Assembly (NCBI GenBank): GCA_036378675.1 | Contig: DASUWA010000055.1 | Coordinates: 62,001-126,000 of the forward strand | DNA from: Acidimicrobiales bacterium | GTDB lineage: Bacteria > Actinomycetota > Acidimicrobiia > Acidimicrobiales > Palsa-688 | Length of the DNA: 64,000 nucleotides | Direction: 5' to 3' | Shown here: one piece after another, positions 41,823 to 50,794 of the stretch | Layout of the letters: each line of letters starts with the position of its first letter | Numbering within the stretch: the stretch's first letter is position 1 | Translations under genes and position numbers: made by a program | Notes under the pieces: model-generated | What the model was told of the DNA's origin: nothing | What the model saw: the letters and a program-made list of their open reading frames with translations, nothing else | The model's database searches: none

Positions 41823-42398
41823 TCAAACTGGTTCGATCAGATCGGCGAACCCGGTTGCCAGAGCTACCAACCGGTCCCGCGTTCTGATGTAGACCCCTAA
41901 GGGTTTCCCGATGGGATCGGGAACGTCCTCGGACAGCGGCAGGTCCAGAATTCGGGCGCGATGGCGGCCTGCGCCAATACGAGCCACCCACGAATCCAGG
42001 GACTCGTCCGATCGTCTTGCCGGACTGGCCTCCCCCAGGCGCACCAGCTCCGAGAAGGTGAACGTTCGTGACCAGGTGGTCGGGTCCACTAGCGAGAGAT
42101 CGACGACGTGCTGCCTGGTCATCCCGACCACGATCCGGGCGGAATCCAATAGAGCCTCTGAAAGCGCCCTGCTCCTGTGCGGGGACAGGTCGTAACCGAG
42201 CGGGCCCATGACCTCTAGTACCTCAGGCGGGCAGGGGATGCCCTCGCTTACGAACCCTCCCGAAGCGACGTTGAATGCAGAGCCGCGTTCCGAGAGCAGG
42301 CGGGTCAGTATGGCTGCCGCCATCGGGGACCGACACTGGTTCCCGGTGCACACGAGCAGGATGTCCACCCCGGGAAGGTCGGTTTCGCCTTGGCTCAC
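41823..42398 (-). CDS. Low-molecular-weight protein-tyrosine phosphatase
   Basis: 191 residues from GTG 42398, which starts 10 bases after the lnt stop; a longer frame overlaps lnt. Catalytic P-loop VCTGNQCRSPM with Cys17 and Arg23 (C-x5-R), and the general-acid Asp in S-E-D-V-P-D-P-I-G-K. Such enzymes dephosphorylate BY-kinases in capsule clusters, so the likely partner is the kinase at 33.6 kb. About 35 residues are inserted between the usual helices (around residues 105-135), making it longer than typical (~150). Confidence 0.85.
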   Translation of the reverse strand: MSQGETDLPGVDILLVCTGNQCRSPMAAAILTRLLSERGSAFNVASGGFVSEGIPCPPEVLEVMGPLGYDLSPHRSRALSEALLDSARIVVGMTRQHVVDLSLVDPTTWSRTFTFSELVRLGEASPARRSDESLDSWVARIGAGRHRARILDLPLSEDVPDPIGKPLGVYIRTRDRLVALATGFADLIEPV

Positions 42399-42408
42399 TA
42401 TCGCAATG

Positions 42409-44028
42409 TCATCTTTCCGGGGGGCCGGTTTGTCGTGGCAACCGAGAGTCCCATCTGGCGATAACCAGCGCGAACAGAAGAAGAAGGGCCGAGACAATTG
42501 CGAACGGACCGTCACCCACCGCTACGTACACAGTTGTACCGGACTCACGGTTGGCCGTCCCCTCGATAACAGTCTGCATGCCGAGAATCGATCGATTTAG
42601 GATCCGTCCCGAGGGCGTAACGATCGCTGAATATCCCGTTGGAGTGACCTGAAGTACCCATCGTCCGGTTTCCCACGCGCGCAAACGGGCGGCGGCCAAT
42701 TCCTGTGTCGGAACCTGGCTCGAACGATATGAGGCGGTGTTCGTCGGGACAATCAAGATCTGCCCGCCCGACCGGACTCCACCTCGCGCCCTTTCGTCGA
42801 AGAAAACCTCGTACGACACCATCACCCCCAGAGGTGCCGCCGGAGTCTTCATATATCCCGCGCCGTGACCCGCGATCGCGTCCAGCGGGACGTCGGACAC
42901 GTTGAACAGCCGGGCAATGACCGAACGGAAGGGCACGTACTCGCCGAACGGAACCAGATGATTCTTCACGTAGGTAGCGGTGACGGCGCCGGACGAAGAC
43001 CAAGCCGCCACTTCGTTGAGGTAGTGCTTTGTTCCGACGTCCTGTTCGACACCGACAACCACGGTGGACGCCAGATTCTGCGCGAGCCCGGCGATTTCCG
43101 CCGCGTCTGCACTGTTCGTGAACGCCTGGTCAGTCTGCAGTATCCCTTCAGGCATCACCACCAAATCGACAGGCCCGTATATTCCTTGTGCCGCGGTTAA
43201 GTGGCGGTCGAATACTACCTGGGGGTCAGTGTGAATCGCCCTCGTTCCACGCGGACCACCCCCTTGGACGAGCGCGATCTTCAATGGTGAGAGATGTCCC
43301 CCAAAGCCTGCCGGCGAGAGCCGGCCGGCAATCGGCACAGCCACCGCGGCGGCTGCAAACAGTGCAAGGGCTCGAGGTGCTGCGCCTGCGGCCGATCGTG
43401 ACTTTCCGAGGCGGTTAGGCCGGTGGGTTCCAGCTCTCCAGCCGAGGGCGACTCGGATCGCTTGAGCAATCGTCACTCCGACGAGGACGGTCTCGCCGGT
43501 CAACAACAGGCTTCCTCCGAGGCGGGTGCTTGGCACGAGAGGAGAAGCAGCTTGGCCGAGGGAGGTGCCACCGAGCGGGAAACCGCCCAACGGAAATCTC
43601 GCTCGAACCCAGTCGCTGAGGATGAACGCCGCCGGCATCGCCAACCCAAGTGTCCCTGGCCGACGGACCGGGACGATCAGCAGCGTCGATGCGACGAACA
43701 ACGCCCCCAGGATCATGAGAGCGGCGCAACCAGGAATCGAGAACTCACTGACCCATGCGAGCCCGACCACATACTGGCCGAGACCGGCACCGAATCCGAG
43801 AGCAAAGCGGTCGCGGGCCGGACGCCCAGGCAACGCTAGTGCGATCCCGGCGAATCCCACCCAAGCGAGAGGCCAGAATCCGAAGGGCGGAACGGAGAGC
43901 GCGATCAATAGGCCACATACGACACCAGTAGCCACCCATTGCAGGATCACCGCGATTTGTCGCCGACCGCCGCGGGTCCGGGATGCTGACTGGCTCGGGG
44001 TAGTCGATTGGCGACGGTCACTTAGCAT
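42409..44028 (-). CDS. lnt: Apolipoprotein N-acyltransferase-like (Lnt), Cys-to-Ser at the nucleophile position
   Basis: 539 residues. About six N-terminal transmembrane helices (SVPPFGFWPLAWVGFAG is the family start), then a nitrilase-like domain: catalytic Glu in VVMPEGIL, Lys in YVKNHLVPFGEYVPF, and the third-residue region GVMVSYEVFFDE, where the usual C-Y-E is S-Y-E (Ser codon 42814-42816). Lnt adds the third acyl chain to lipoproteins. Loss of the nucleophile Cys makes normal activity uncertain unless this subfamily uses Ser. Final transmembrane helix near the C-terminus. Divergent from a polyprenol-phosphate-type GT2. Confidence 0.8.
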   Translation of the reverse strand: MLSDRRQSTTPSQSASRTRGGRRQIAVILQWVATGVVCGLLIALSVPPFGFWPLAWVGFAGIALALPGRPARDRFALGFGAGLGQYVVGLAWVSEFSIPGCAALMILGALFVASTLLIVPVRRPGTLGLAMPAAFILSDWVRARFPLGGFPLGGTSLGQAASPLVPSTRLGGSLLLTGETVLVGVTIAQAIRVALGWRAGTHRPNRLGKSRSAAGAAPRALALFAAAAVAVPIAGRLSPAGFGGHLSPLKIALVQGGGPRGTRAIHTDPQVVFDRHLTAAQGIYGPVDLVVMPEGILQTDQAFTNSADAAEIAGLAQNLASTVVVGVEQDVGTKHYLNEVAAWSSSGAVTATYVKNHLVPFGEYVPFRSVIARLFNVSDVPLDAIAGHGAGYMKTPAAPLGVMVSYEVFFDERARGGVRSGGQILIVPTNTASYRSSQVPTQELAAARLRAWETGRWVLQVTPTGYSAIVTPSGRILNRSILGMQTVIEGTANRESGTTVYVAVGDGPFAIVSALLLLFALVIARWDSRLPRQTGPPER

Positions 44029-44037
44029 GAGGGATTA

Positions 44038-44772
44038 ATGATCTCGGTCGTCATGCCGGCACACAACGAGGAGGGATACCTCGAGCAGGCCGTCGGGACG
44101 GTTGTGGCTGGCCTCCGTGAGAGAGGCCAAGAGTTCGAGGTCATCATCGCGGAAAACGGGTCGAGCGACCGAACACCCGAAGAACTCGGATCGTTGGAGT
44201 CGACTTACGAGGAGGTCACTGGTATCCGCCTCCCGGCTCCGGACTATGGCAGAGCGCTACGATCGGGATTCCTCGCTTCTCGCGGGGACATCGTTGTGAA
44301 CTTCGACGTCGACTTCGTGGATCTGCGTTTCCTGGACGAGGCTGTCGAGCGATTCAAGGACTCTGAAGTAGCGCTGGTGGTCGGTTCCAAACGCGCGCCA
44401 GGAGCTCTCGACCGAAGGAGCCCAGGCAGGAGGGTCGTGACCAACGTCTTCTCTTCGCTACTGCGTTACGGTTTCGGGCTTCAGGTCAGCGATACCCATG
44501 GCATCAAGGCCATGAGGCGACAAACCCTTGAACCCTTCGTGAGGATCTGCAGCTTCGGCGAAGACGTGTTTGACACCGAGCTAATTCTCCGAGCGGAACG
44601 GGCCGGGGTCCGCGTCGTCGAGGTACCAGTCGACGTCACAGAGCTGCGACCCCCTCGCACCTCCATCTGGTCCCGTATCCCCAGGTCATTGGTTCGCCTT
44701 GTGCAGCTTCGTGCTCGGCTATGGCGAGAGCGAATTGGTGGTGACGGCAAGGCTGGAAAGACCATCGGATAA
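44038..44772 (+). CDS. Polyprenol-phosphate-type glycosyltransferase family 2
   Basis: 244 residues. ISVVMPAHNEEGYLEQAV, VIIAENGSSDRTPEE, D-Y-G-R-A-L-R-S-G-F, and VVNFDVDFVDLRFLDEAV with the D-V-D metal site. Soluble, without C-terminal TM helices, like dolichol/polyprenol-phosphate mannose synthases. It would make a lipid-linked sugar donor used outside the cytoplasm. Only 9 bases separate its ATG from the lnt start on the other strand; TAGCAT (44023-44028) is 9 nt before the ATG. Confidence 0.8.
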   Translation: MISVVMPAHNEEGYLEQAVGTVVAGLRERGQEFEVIIAENGSSDRTPEELGSLESTYEEVTGIRLPAPDYGRALRSGFLASRGDIVVNFDVDFVDLRFLDEAVERFKDSEVALVVGSKRAPGALDRRSPGRRVVTNVFSSLLRYGFGLQVSDTHGIKAMRRQTLEPFVRICSFGEDVFDTELILRAERAGVRVVEVPVDVTELRPPRTSIWSRIPRSLVRLVQLRARLWRERIGGDGKAGKTIG

Positions 44773-44784
44773 CGTTGCCCGCGA

Positions 44785-45387
44785 ATGGAGCCTGAAGGGA
44801 CGTCTCGAGACGATCTGGATGTCCGCCTGCAGTGGCCTGGGGCAGAACCAGAGGAAGCGGAGGATGGCCTGAGCGCGGCGCCCGAAGACGGGATGCCCGC
44901 TGAGACGACGCGAGCGGGGCGGGAGGACACCGTCGCCGAACTGGCGAACATGCAGGCTGTGCTCGCCTCAATCTCCGACCGGTTGGATGCCCTGACGCGA
45001 GCGTCGGCATCGCCGAGTGGGATCGACGGGACGAGCGCAGACCGCGCGCTCATGACGGCCATGGACAGACTCGAACAGTCGATGGCTCTACAGACCGAAT
45101 CCTCTGCACAGTCGGAGGATCGCTTGCAGGTTTCCCTCGGCGAAATCAACGACGAGATCAGGGCGGTGGCCAGCCAGCAGGCTGACTTCCGGCAGCGCTT
45201 GAACGAAATCACTCATCAGATCGAGACATTGCGCCGGCGGATAACTCTTAGAGCTCGTTCCGACCACCCGCTGTCGCCAGAAGCCGTACAGATGATCGCT
45301 GACGCGGTGGTGGAAAGACTTTCTGCGAACGGTCCCTCATCTCTCAAGGGCGCGCGCCAACCTGGCCAAGACATTCGCCGAAAGTGA
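44785..45387 (+). CDS. Acidic coiled-coil protein, function unknown
   Basis: 200 residues, not recognised. Acidic disordered N-terminus (about 1-45), heptad-type helices (about 50-150: T-V-A-E-L-A-N-M-Q-A-V-L-A-S-I, I-N-D-E-I-R-A-V-A, I-E-T-L-R-R-R-I) and a basic tail Q-D-I-R-R-K. No signal peptide or TM helix, so presumably cytosolic. The TAACGT box at 44770-44775 lies 9 nt before the ATG. Its stop overlaps the DUF4012 gene start (GTGA), suggesting that the two proteins work together. Confidence 0.75.
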   Translation: MEPEGTSRDDLDVRLQWPGAEPEEAEDGLSAAPEDGMPAETTRAGREDTVAELANMQAVLASISDRLDALTRASASPSGIDGTSADRALMTAMDRLEQSMALQTESSAQSEDRLQVSLGEINDEIRAVASQQADFRQRLNEITHQIETLRRRITLRARSDHPLSPEAVQMIADAVVERLSANGPSSLKGARQPGQDIRRK

Positions 45388-47183
45388 ACCATCGTCGGGC
45401 GAAGTCCGGTCGCCGGAGTCCCAGACGGCATCCACGGTGGCTGTTGCCGGCACTGCTAATTGCCGCCGGGTTCGTCGTGTTGGTACTTCTCGTCGCGGTC
45501 ATCGGCATAATTCACGGCGTACGCCTCGAACGCAAGCTGAGGGCGCTTCCCGCGACGCTCCAGGCGGTGACCGCTGAAGCCGAGGAGGGTCATGTTGGCG
45601 TCGCCGAGGAGAAACTTGTCCAGGCCCAGAACACCCTAACGAGCGTCAACTCGGCCTTGTATAACAGTCCTGATTTCGAAGTGCTCAACGCCCTCCCCAT
45701 TGGCCGGCAGAACCTGCAAGCTGTCCGGTCGGGCGTGCAACTTGGGCTGCAAATGGTCGGCGGTGCTGAGGACATACTGAACGCCGCTTCGCCCCTAGCC
45801 GTGAACGGTCAATTGGCGGTCCCCCTTCGACAAGGTCAGACGCCCCTTGACACCGTGGAAGCAGTTCAGTCAGCGGTCCAACAAGTCGCCAGCACCCTTC
45901 CCGATGCGCCGGCAGGCCTCGACAGCTCCCTCGTTTTCAGCCCTGTGAGGTCGGCAGTAAACCGGGTATTCCGAGAAGCCTCGAAGCGTCAAGCGGAACT
46001 CCTGTCAGTTGGCGCTGCGCTTCGAGTTGTCGAAGACATCTCCGGAGCTTCGGGCGACAGGCGATATCTCATCGCAGTTGCCAACAGCGCCGAGATGCGC
46101 GGGTCTGGAGGGATGATCCTCTCTTACGGCGTTCTGACTTCGCATGGCGGCAAGGTGACTCTGGTCCACATCGGCCCAATTGATGAAATCAAACTGAACA
46201 GCCCCGAGACCTCGGCGACTTTTCCCGCTGACTTTATGAAGACCTACGCTGGACTCGCGCCTACCTCCGACTGGCGGGACTCGAACATGATGTCCGACTT
46301 CACCGTCGACGGTCCCGTCCTGGAGGCGATGTACGAACACGAAAGCGGACAGCATGTCGACGGAGTCATCCAGGTTGATTCCGCCGGCCTGGCCGCGATA
46401 CTCGCCGGCGTCGGTCCGGTGAGCACCCCTGATCTGGGAACAGTCAGCTCTGACAACGCGGTGTCAGTGACCCTGAGCACCGCGTATCAGCTTTTTCCGC
46501 AGCGGACAGCGCGTCAGGACTTCACGGGCGAGGTCGCCCAAGCTGCCTTCCAACGGCTGACGTCCGGAGAGTTCACGACGCTCAAACCCCTGGGCGTGGC
46601 CCTGATCAGTGCTTCCAAGCAGCGCCACGTGATGATGTACGCCGACGATCCAACTGATGAAACCGCCATACGACTTCTCGGATTTGACGGAGCCCTACCG
46701 TCTCCCACGACCGATTTCACCCAGCTCACGGTCCAGAATTTCGGGTCGAACAAGCTGGACTACTACCTGACTTCGTCCCTTCGCCTGACCGGTCAGCGGC
46801 CTAGCGAATCGGGGAGCTTCATGAACGCCACCATCGACCTGGACAACACGGCTCCGGCTGGTCAAACCGTCCCCCAGGAGGTCTTCGGACCGTTCAGTCC
46901 AGCACAAACAGCTGGAGAGTACGAAGGGCTGGTCACCCTTTATCTCCCTGCCGGATCATTCCTCAAGGGAGCCTCGATCGATGGGTCCGTTACTACGAGT
47001 CCGGTATCGGGGTCGCAGAACGGGGTCGAGACAGTGTCATACACAGTCACAATTCCGGCACGATCCAGTTCACACGTGGTCCTCCAGGTGTTCATCCCGC
47101 CGACACCCTCTTCCCGACTACAGTTCGGCTTCGTCCCATCACCCCGGGTGATACCGACGACCTTTTTGAGCAAGTTGTCATGA
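45384..47183 (+). CDS. DUF4012 membrane-anchored extracellular protein
   Basis: 599 residues, GTG start overlapping the coiled-coil gene stop. A very basic N-terminus and one TM helix (about residues 19-45) anchor a large outside domain. The DUF4012 core includes RRYLIAVANSAEMRGSGGMI, W-R-D-S-N-M-M-S-D-F and D-G-V-I-Q-V-D-S-A-G-L-A, and a C-terminal beta-sandwich rich in Ser and Thr ends with SSRLQFGFVPSPRVI. DUF4012 proteins are common beside exopolysaccharide genes of Actinobacteria; their role is unknown. Confidence 0.85.
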   Translation: MNHRRAKSGRRSPRRHPRWLLPALLIAAGFVVLVLLVAVIGIIHGVRLERKLRALPATLQAVTAEAEEGHVGVAEEKLVQAQNTLTSVNSALYNSPDFEVLNALPIGRQNLQAVRSGVQLGLQMVGGAEDILNAASPLAVNGQLAVPLRQGQTPLDTVEAVQSAVQQVASTLPDAPAGLDSSLVFSPVRSAVNRVFREASKRQAELLSVGAALRVVEDISGASGDRRYLIAVANSAEMRGSGGMILSYGVLTSHGGKVTLVHIGPIDEIKLNSPETSATFPADFMKTYAGLAPTSDWRDSNMMSDFTVDGPVLEAMYEHESGQHVDGVIQVDSAGLAAILAGVGPVSTPDLGTVSSDNAVSVTLSTAYQLFPQRTARQDFTGEVAQAAFQRLTSGEFTTLKPLGVALISASKQRHVMMYADDPTDETAIRLLGFDGALPSPTTDFTQLTVQNFGSNKLDYYLTSSLRLTGQRPSESGSFMNATIDLDNTAPAGQTVPQEVFGPFSPAQTAGEYEGLVTLYLPAGSFLKGASIDGSVTTSPVSGSQNGVETVSYTVTIPARSSSHVVLQVFIPPTPSSRLQFGFVPSPRVIPTTFLSKLS

Positions 47184-47192
47184 TTAGGCATG

Positions 47193-47214
47193 AGAAGGCG
47201 CCCTCTGGCCTTCT
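47193..47214 (+). terminator. Intrinsic terminator after the DUF4012 gene
   Basis: Perfect 7-bp inverted repeat AGAAGGC (47193-47199) and GCCTTCT (47208-47214), an 8-nt loop, then TTGTCTT. It lies 10 nt after the stop codon. Confidence 0.6.
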
Positions 47215-47319
47215 TTGTCTTGATTCGGCACCGCAATTGATGGAGGATATCGCTGCCGCAACGGCGAAAACTGCTGGGGTGCCTTGAGGACGTCCGGTGA
47301 TCCGGAGTCGAAGGATGGG

Positions 47320-48012
47320 GTGTTGAGTAAAAATACGAGAAACGCCGGAGGGTTGCAGCGGTTCGGCCTAGCTCGCCGAGTCGGCATGCTGCTGGTGGCA
47401 GCGGTGCTACTCGGTTTCGTGACGGCCGTCCTATCGGGTTCTCCCGCCCGAGCGAATCCAGGTGTGGGCGCACCCGCCTCGCCGACCTCCTGCCCCAACC
47501 AGGGTTACAACACCTCCACCACGATCGCTAACTGCCGACCAACAACCACGACAGGGTCGCAAACTCTGAGTTTGACCGTCAGCTACAACAACGGCAAGCT
47601 GAAGTGGCAGGCTTGCGCCCAGCCAGCGGACCAGGGTTCGACAGTACAGCTGTATGTCGACGGTAACCCTGTCGACAGCCGCACCATCGAAGCGAGCGGC
47701 TGCACGAGTGCCGGAAGTACGGGCATTTGCTTGTCGCCCGGTCAGCACCAGGCCACAGCCACCGACGCTCAATACAGCCTGGTAGCGCAACAGCAGTTTT
47801 CCGTTCAAGACAGCGGATGCAAGAGTCCGAGCGTAGCGGCGGCCTCGGCGGCAAATGCCAGCGGATCCACGACAGGGTCCAGCGGCTCACAACCCAGCGG
47901 ATTCCTGGCCTTCACGGGCGCCAATATCGCGCTCATGGTCATCGGAGCGATCATCCTGATCGCGCTGGGATACGGGACCCTAAGGGTTGCCAGGCAGCGT
48001 AGAAGCGCCTGA
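47320..48012 (+). CDS. LAFTG-type sortase-anchored surface protein
   Basis: 230 residues from GTG 47320 with AAGGA 5 nt upstream (TTG 47323 is an equally close alternative). Signal peptide to about residue 45 (MLLVAAVLLGFVTAVLSGSPARA), a domain with eight or so cysteines arranged in pairs, and a Gly/Ser/Ala-rich linker. The C-terminus has LAFTG (196-200), a hydrophobic helix and a basic tail R-V-A-R-Q-R-R. LAxTG is the motif read by class E sortases in Actinobacteria. No sortase gene lies in the window. Function beyond wall anchoring is unknown. Confidence 0.78.
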   Translation: MLSKNTRNAGGLQRFGLARRVGMLLVAAVLLGFVTAVLSGSPARANPGVGAPASPTSCPNQGYNTSTTIANCRPTTTTGSQTLSLTVSYNNGKLKWQACAQPADQGSTVQLYVDGNPVDSRTIEASGCTSAGSTGICLSPGQHQATATDAQYSLVAQQQFSVQDSGCKSPSVAAASAANASGSTTGSSGSQPSGFLAFTGANIALMVIGAIILIALGYGTLRVARQRRSA

Positions 48013-48051
48013 TCGACAGGCCATTAGCCAGCTGGGGGGCATGGCATAACA

Positions 48052-49590
48052 ATGAGAACTAACCCGATTTCGAGGGGAGCATCGATGCTCCCAATGTCGT
48101 CGACATTGAACGTCGAAACATCACGCCACACCGTTCCAGCCTTTACCGGTGGTGTTCGAGGTGCAGTCGGCGACGTCATCGACTTGAGGGATGACACTGA
48201 GGGACGACGCCACAGCAAATTGGTTGTGCAGTCACTCAACCCGGCGTGGCTCCGCGTTGTGTGCGGCTGGCACCAAGCTGGACGCTCGGCAGGGCCAATC
48301 TTGGCGGACCTCGGTCTGGCAGGGCTGGCTCTTTCCCTCGCCGGCTCCACCGCTGTGGGCATCTCGACCGGTGTCGCAGTTCTCCTGTGCACCGGTCTCT
48401 TGTTTGGCCTTTGGAAGAGGCGCTTGCCGTACGAAACGCAGGGCATTCTGTGGTACGGGCGACACCTGACGCCAGCGGCTGCAGCAGTTGGGCTCGCACT
48501 CGCGGTCGGACAGCCAAGCGTGACCACAGACCAGGTTGCGCTGGCCACCATTTCTATGAGTCTTGCGTTGATTGGGATCCGTGCCGCCTTGTGGCTCACG
48601 ATCGCGTCGGCCCGTCGCAACGGCTTAGGACTCCAAGGCGCGCTGGTAATAGGCTCCGCGAAGCGAATCGACCAGATACAGCACCGGCTCTTGACCTATC
48701 CCGAAGCCGGCCTCCGATACGCCGCAAGCTTCATCCCTGTCGAGAACGAAGGCGCGTCTCCGGAGTCCGGACGAAGGCTCGTAAACGATCTATTGGGCGA
48801 ATACCCGGTCGACCACGTGCTCTGCGTCCCTGATCGCCTCGACGAAACAGTCTTTCTCGACTTCGTGCGATTCTCAAAAGGACAGGTCGACGTCACACTT
48901 GCGCTTCCTATCGCAACTCTCTCAGCCGGCCAGCTGAGATCGAGTATCGGCGATCTTGGTGTGCTTCCACTTCGTCTTCGGCCCTCTTGGGGATCGGTCG
49001 CGGCCAAGCGAGTCTTCGATGTGGTTGCATCCGTCCTGGCTCTCATGGTTCTCAGCCCGATTCTGTTGGCTTCAGCCGCGGCGATCTGGATTTCGGACAG
49101 AGGCCCCGTTCTGTTCAGACAGAAGCGCGTCGGTAGGGACGGTAAGCAGTTCACCATCTTCAAGTTCCGATCCATGGTGGTGGATGCCGAACAACATCAG
49201 CTGGATTACACCTCGCGGAATTTCGCAAAGGGTGGTTTGCTGTTCAAGCTCGAGGATGATCCTCGAGTCACCCCCGTGGGCGCAGTCCTTCGTCGGCTCT
49301 CGATCGACGAGCTGCCCCAGCTGCTGAACATCGTTCGAGGCGACATGAGTCTGGTGGGCCCCCGGCCTCTTCCAGTCAAGCCCGAGGATTTCGACATTCG
49401 TGCCCAGATTCGGCACCAGGCTTCGCCCGGCGTCACTGGTCTGTGGCAAGCCCTCGGCGCCAACATCCTGGGTTACGAGGACATGCTCGATCTCGATCTT
49501 GCTTACGTGGCCACTAAGAGCTTCGGTGTCGACGTCTTGACCCTGCTACGGACGATCCCAGCGGTGCTCAACCGGCGATCTCCCGCCTGA
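48052..49590 (+). CDS. Exopolysaccharide-initiating polyprenyl glycosylphosphotransferase
   Basis: 512 residues. About four to five N-terminal TM helices (residues 78-190), a soluble CoA-binding-like region, then from about 325 the Bac_transf domain: AKRVFDVVASVLALMVLSPIL (TM hairpin), GPVLFRQKRVGRDGKQF, FKFRSM, I-D-E-L-P-Q-L-L-N-I and MSLVGPRPLP. It transfers a sugar-1-phosphate from a nucleotide sugar to undecaprenyl phosphate, the first committed step of glycan assembly. The GT4 gene follows after 4 bases. Confidence 0.92.
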   Translation: MRTNPISRGASMLPMSSTLNVETSRHTVPAFTGGVRGAVGDVIDLRDDTEGRRHSKLVVQSLNPAWLRVVCGWHQAGRSAGPILADLGLAGLALSLAGSTAVGISTGVAVLLCTGLLFGLWKRRLPYETQGILWYGRHLTPAAAAVGLALAVGQPSVTTDQVALATISMSLALIGIRAALWLTIASARRNGLGLQGALVIGSAKRIDQIQHRLLTYPEAGLRYAASFIPVENEGASPESGRRLVNDLLGEYPVDHVLCVPDRLDETVFLDFVRFSKGQVDVTLALPIATLSAGQLRSSIGDLGVLPLRLRPSWGSVAAKRVFDVVASVLALMVLSPILLASAAAIWISDRGPVLFRQKRVGRDGKQFTIFKFRSMVVDAEQHQLDYTSRNFAKGGLLFKLEDDPRVTPVGAVLRRLSIDELPQLLNIVRGDMSLVGPRPLPVKPEDFDIRAQIRHQASPGVTGLWQALGANILGYEDMLDLDLAYVATKSFGVDVLTLLRTIPAVLNRRSPA

Positions 49591-49594
49591 CATC

Positions 49595-50794
49595 TTGCGA
49601 GTCCTACACGTCTCACAGTCGGTCGGAGGGGGTCTCGCTCGCCACGTCGCCGACATCGTGAACCACACAAGAGGGATCGAGCACGCTTTGGTGCTACCAC
49701 CCAAGTCGGTACCTCAGGGTTCGGGCGCTGCCTATGACGATTCGGCTGTCTTGGCGATGACCCGGCGAGGAGTGCGACTCGAGTACCTGGAGATGCGACG
49801 AAGCGTCGCGGACGCCCGGAACCTTGTAGCGATCACCGAGTTGCGACGTAAATTTCGTGAGCTCCAGCCATCAGTCGTGCACGCTCATTCGTCAATCGCC
49901 GGCGCCCTCGTTCGGTTGGCAAACCTTCCTCGCGACTTTCCCGTCATTTACACGCCGAATGGGCTCACCACTGATCGCCTGGGGCGAACGGCGGAGAGGG
50001 CCCTGGGCCGTTTGGCGTCGAGGATCGTCGCGGTATCGGAAAGCGAGGCCAGTCGGGCGCGAGCCTGGCGGCTCGCCGAGCCGTCGAGGATCGTCGTTAT
50101 ACCGAACGGAATCGACCCGGAGCTCCCAGCACCAGGGTTCGACATCAGGAATCAGCTCATGATTCCGGATGGAGTTCCGCTCGTGGGGACAATCGCCAGG
50201 CTGGTGCCACAGAAGGCACCCGACGTGTTTGTCAAGGTTGCGTCCGCTCTCGCCCGAAGACGTCCCGACGCCCATTATCTGATGATCGGGATGGGACCGC
50301 TCGAGCAGCAAGTACGGGCTGAGGTAGCGAGAGAGGGTCTGGCGGAGAGGTTTCACCTTGTTCCGCAGATCGACAACGCTTCGGCGGTGCTCCATCAGTT
50401 CGATGTCTTCGCTCTCACCTCGCGATTTGAGGGCGGTCCGTATGCTCCACTTGAGGCGATGCGGGCGGGCGTCCCGGTGGTCTTGTCCGACGTGGTTGGC
50501 AATTGCGATGCTGTCGAGCACGGCACGTCGGGCTTTCTCGTCCCCTTCGGTGAATCTGCACAGATGGCCGATGCCATTTTTGAGTTGCTGGAAGACCAGG
50601 GCCTGCGAACTTCTATAACCAAGGCGGCCCGTGATCGCCTTCATTCCAAGTTCGACGCCCGCCAGATGGGCGCTCGTCTCGGAGAGCTTTACGATCAGGT
50701 GGCTGCAGAATGGACCCGCCGGAGCACTCGCAGACTCCCACAGCAAAGGTCGACGGCTTCGACCCAATCTCCCGAGTCAACGGCAGCCGTATAG
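49595..50794 (+). CDS. Glycosyltransferase family 4
   Basis: 399 residues from TTG 49595 (LRVLHVSQSVGGGLARH). V-V-H-A-H-S-S-I-A-G-A-L-V-R; VPLVGTIARLVPQKAPDVFVK; V-F-A-L-T-S-R-F-E-G-G-P-Y-A-P-L-E-A-M-R (E-x7-E); L-S-D-V-V-G-N-C-D-A-V-E. Typical of the second sugar addition after the initiating transferase, whose gene is directly upstream. The last about 33 codons overlap the convergent methyltransferase gene (100 bp). Confidence 0.9.
   Translation: MRVLHVSQSVGGGLARHVADIVNHTRGIEHALVLPPKSVPQGSGAAYDDSAVLAMTRRGVRLEYLEMRRSVADARNLVAITELRRKFRELQPSVVHAHSSIAGALVRLANLPRDFPVIYTPNGLTTDRLGRTAERALGRLASRIVAVSESEASRARAWRLAEPSRIVVIPNGIDPELPAPGFDIRNQLMIPDGVPLVGTIARLVPQKAPDVFVKVASALARRRPDAHYLMIGMGPLEQQVRAEVAREGLAERFHLVPQIDNASAVLHQFDVFALTSRFEGGPYAPLEAMRAGVPVVLSDVVGNCDAVEHGTSGFLVPFGESAQMADAIFELLEDQGLRTSITKAARDRLHSKFDARQMGARLGELYDQVAAEWTRRSTRRLPQQRSTASTQSPESTAAV

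Noticed and set aside
37547-42398. Equivalent of the mycobacterial methylglucose lipopolysaccharide cluster
   Set aside because: GT4 and methyltransferase genes are present, but there is no GH57 branching enzyme or glucosyl-3-phosphoglycerate synthase, so the likeness is superficial.
47215-47319. Possible riboswitch in the leader of the LAFTG gene
   Set aside because: The 105-base leader follows a terminator-like hairpin, but I could not match it to the conserved cores of c-di-GMP, c-di-AMP or other known riboswitches.
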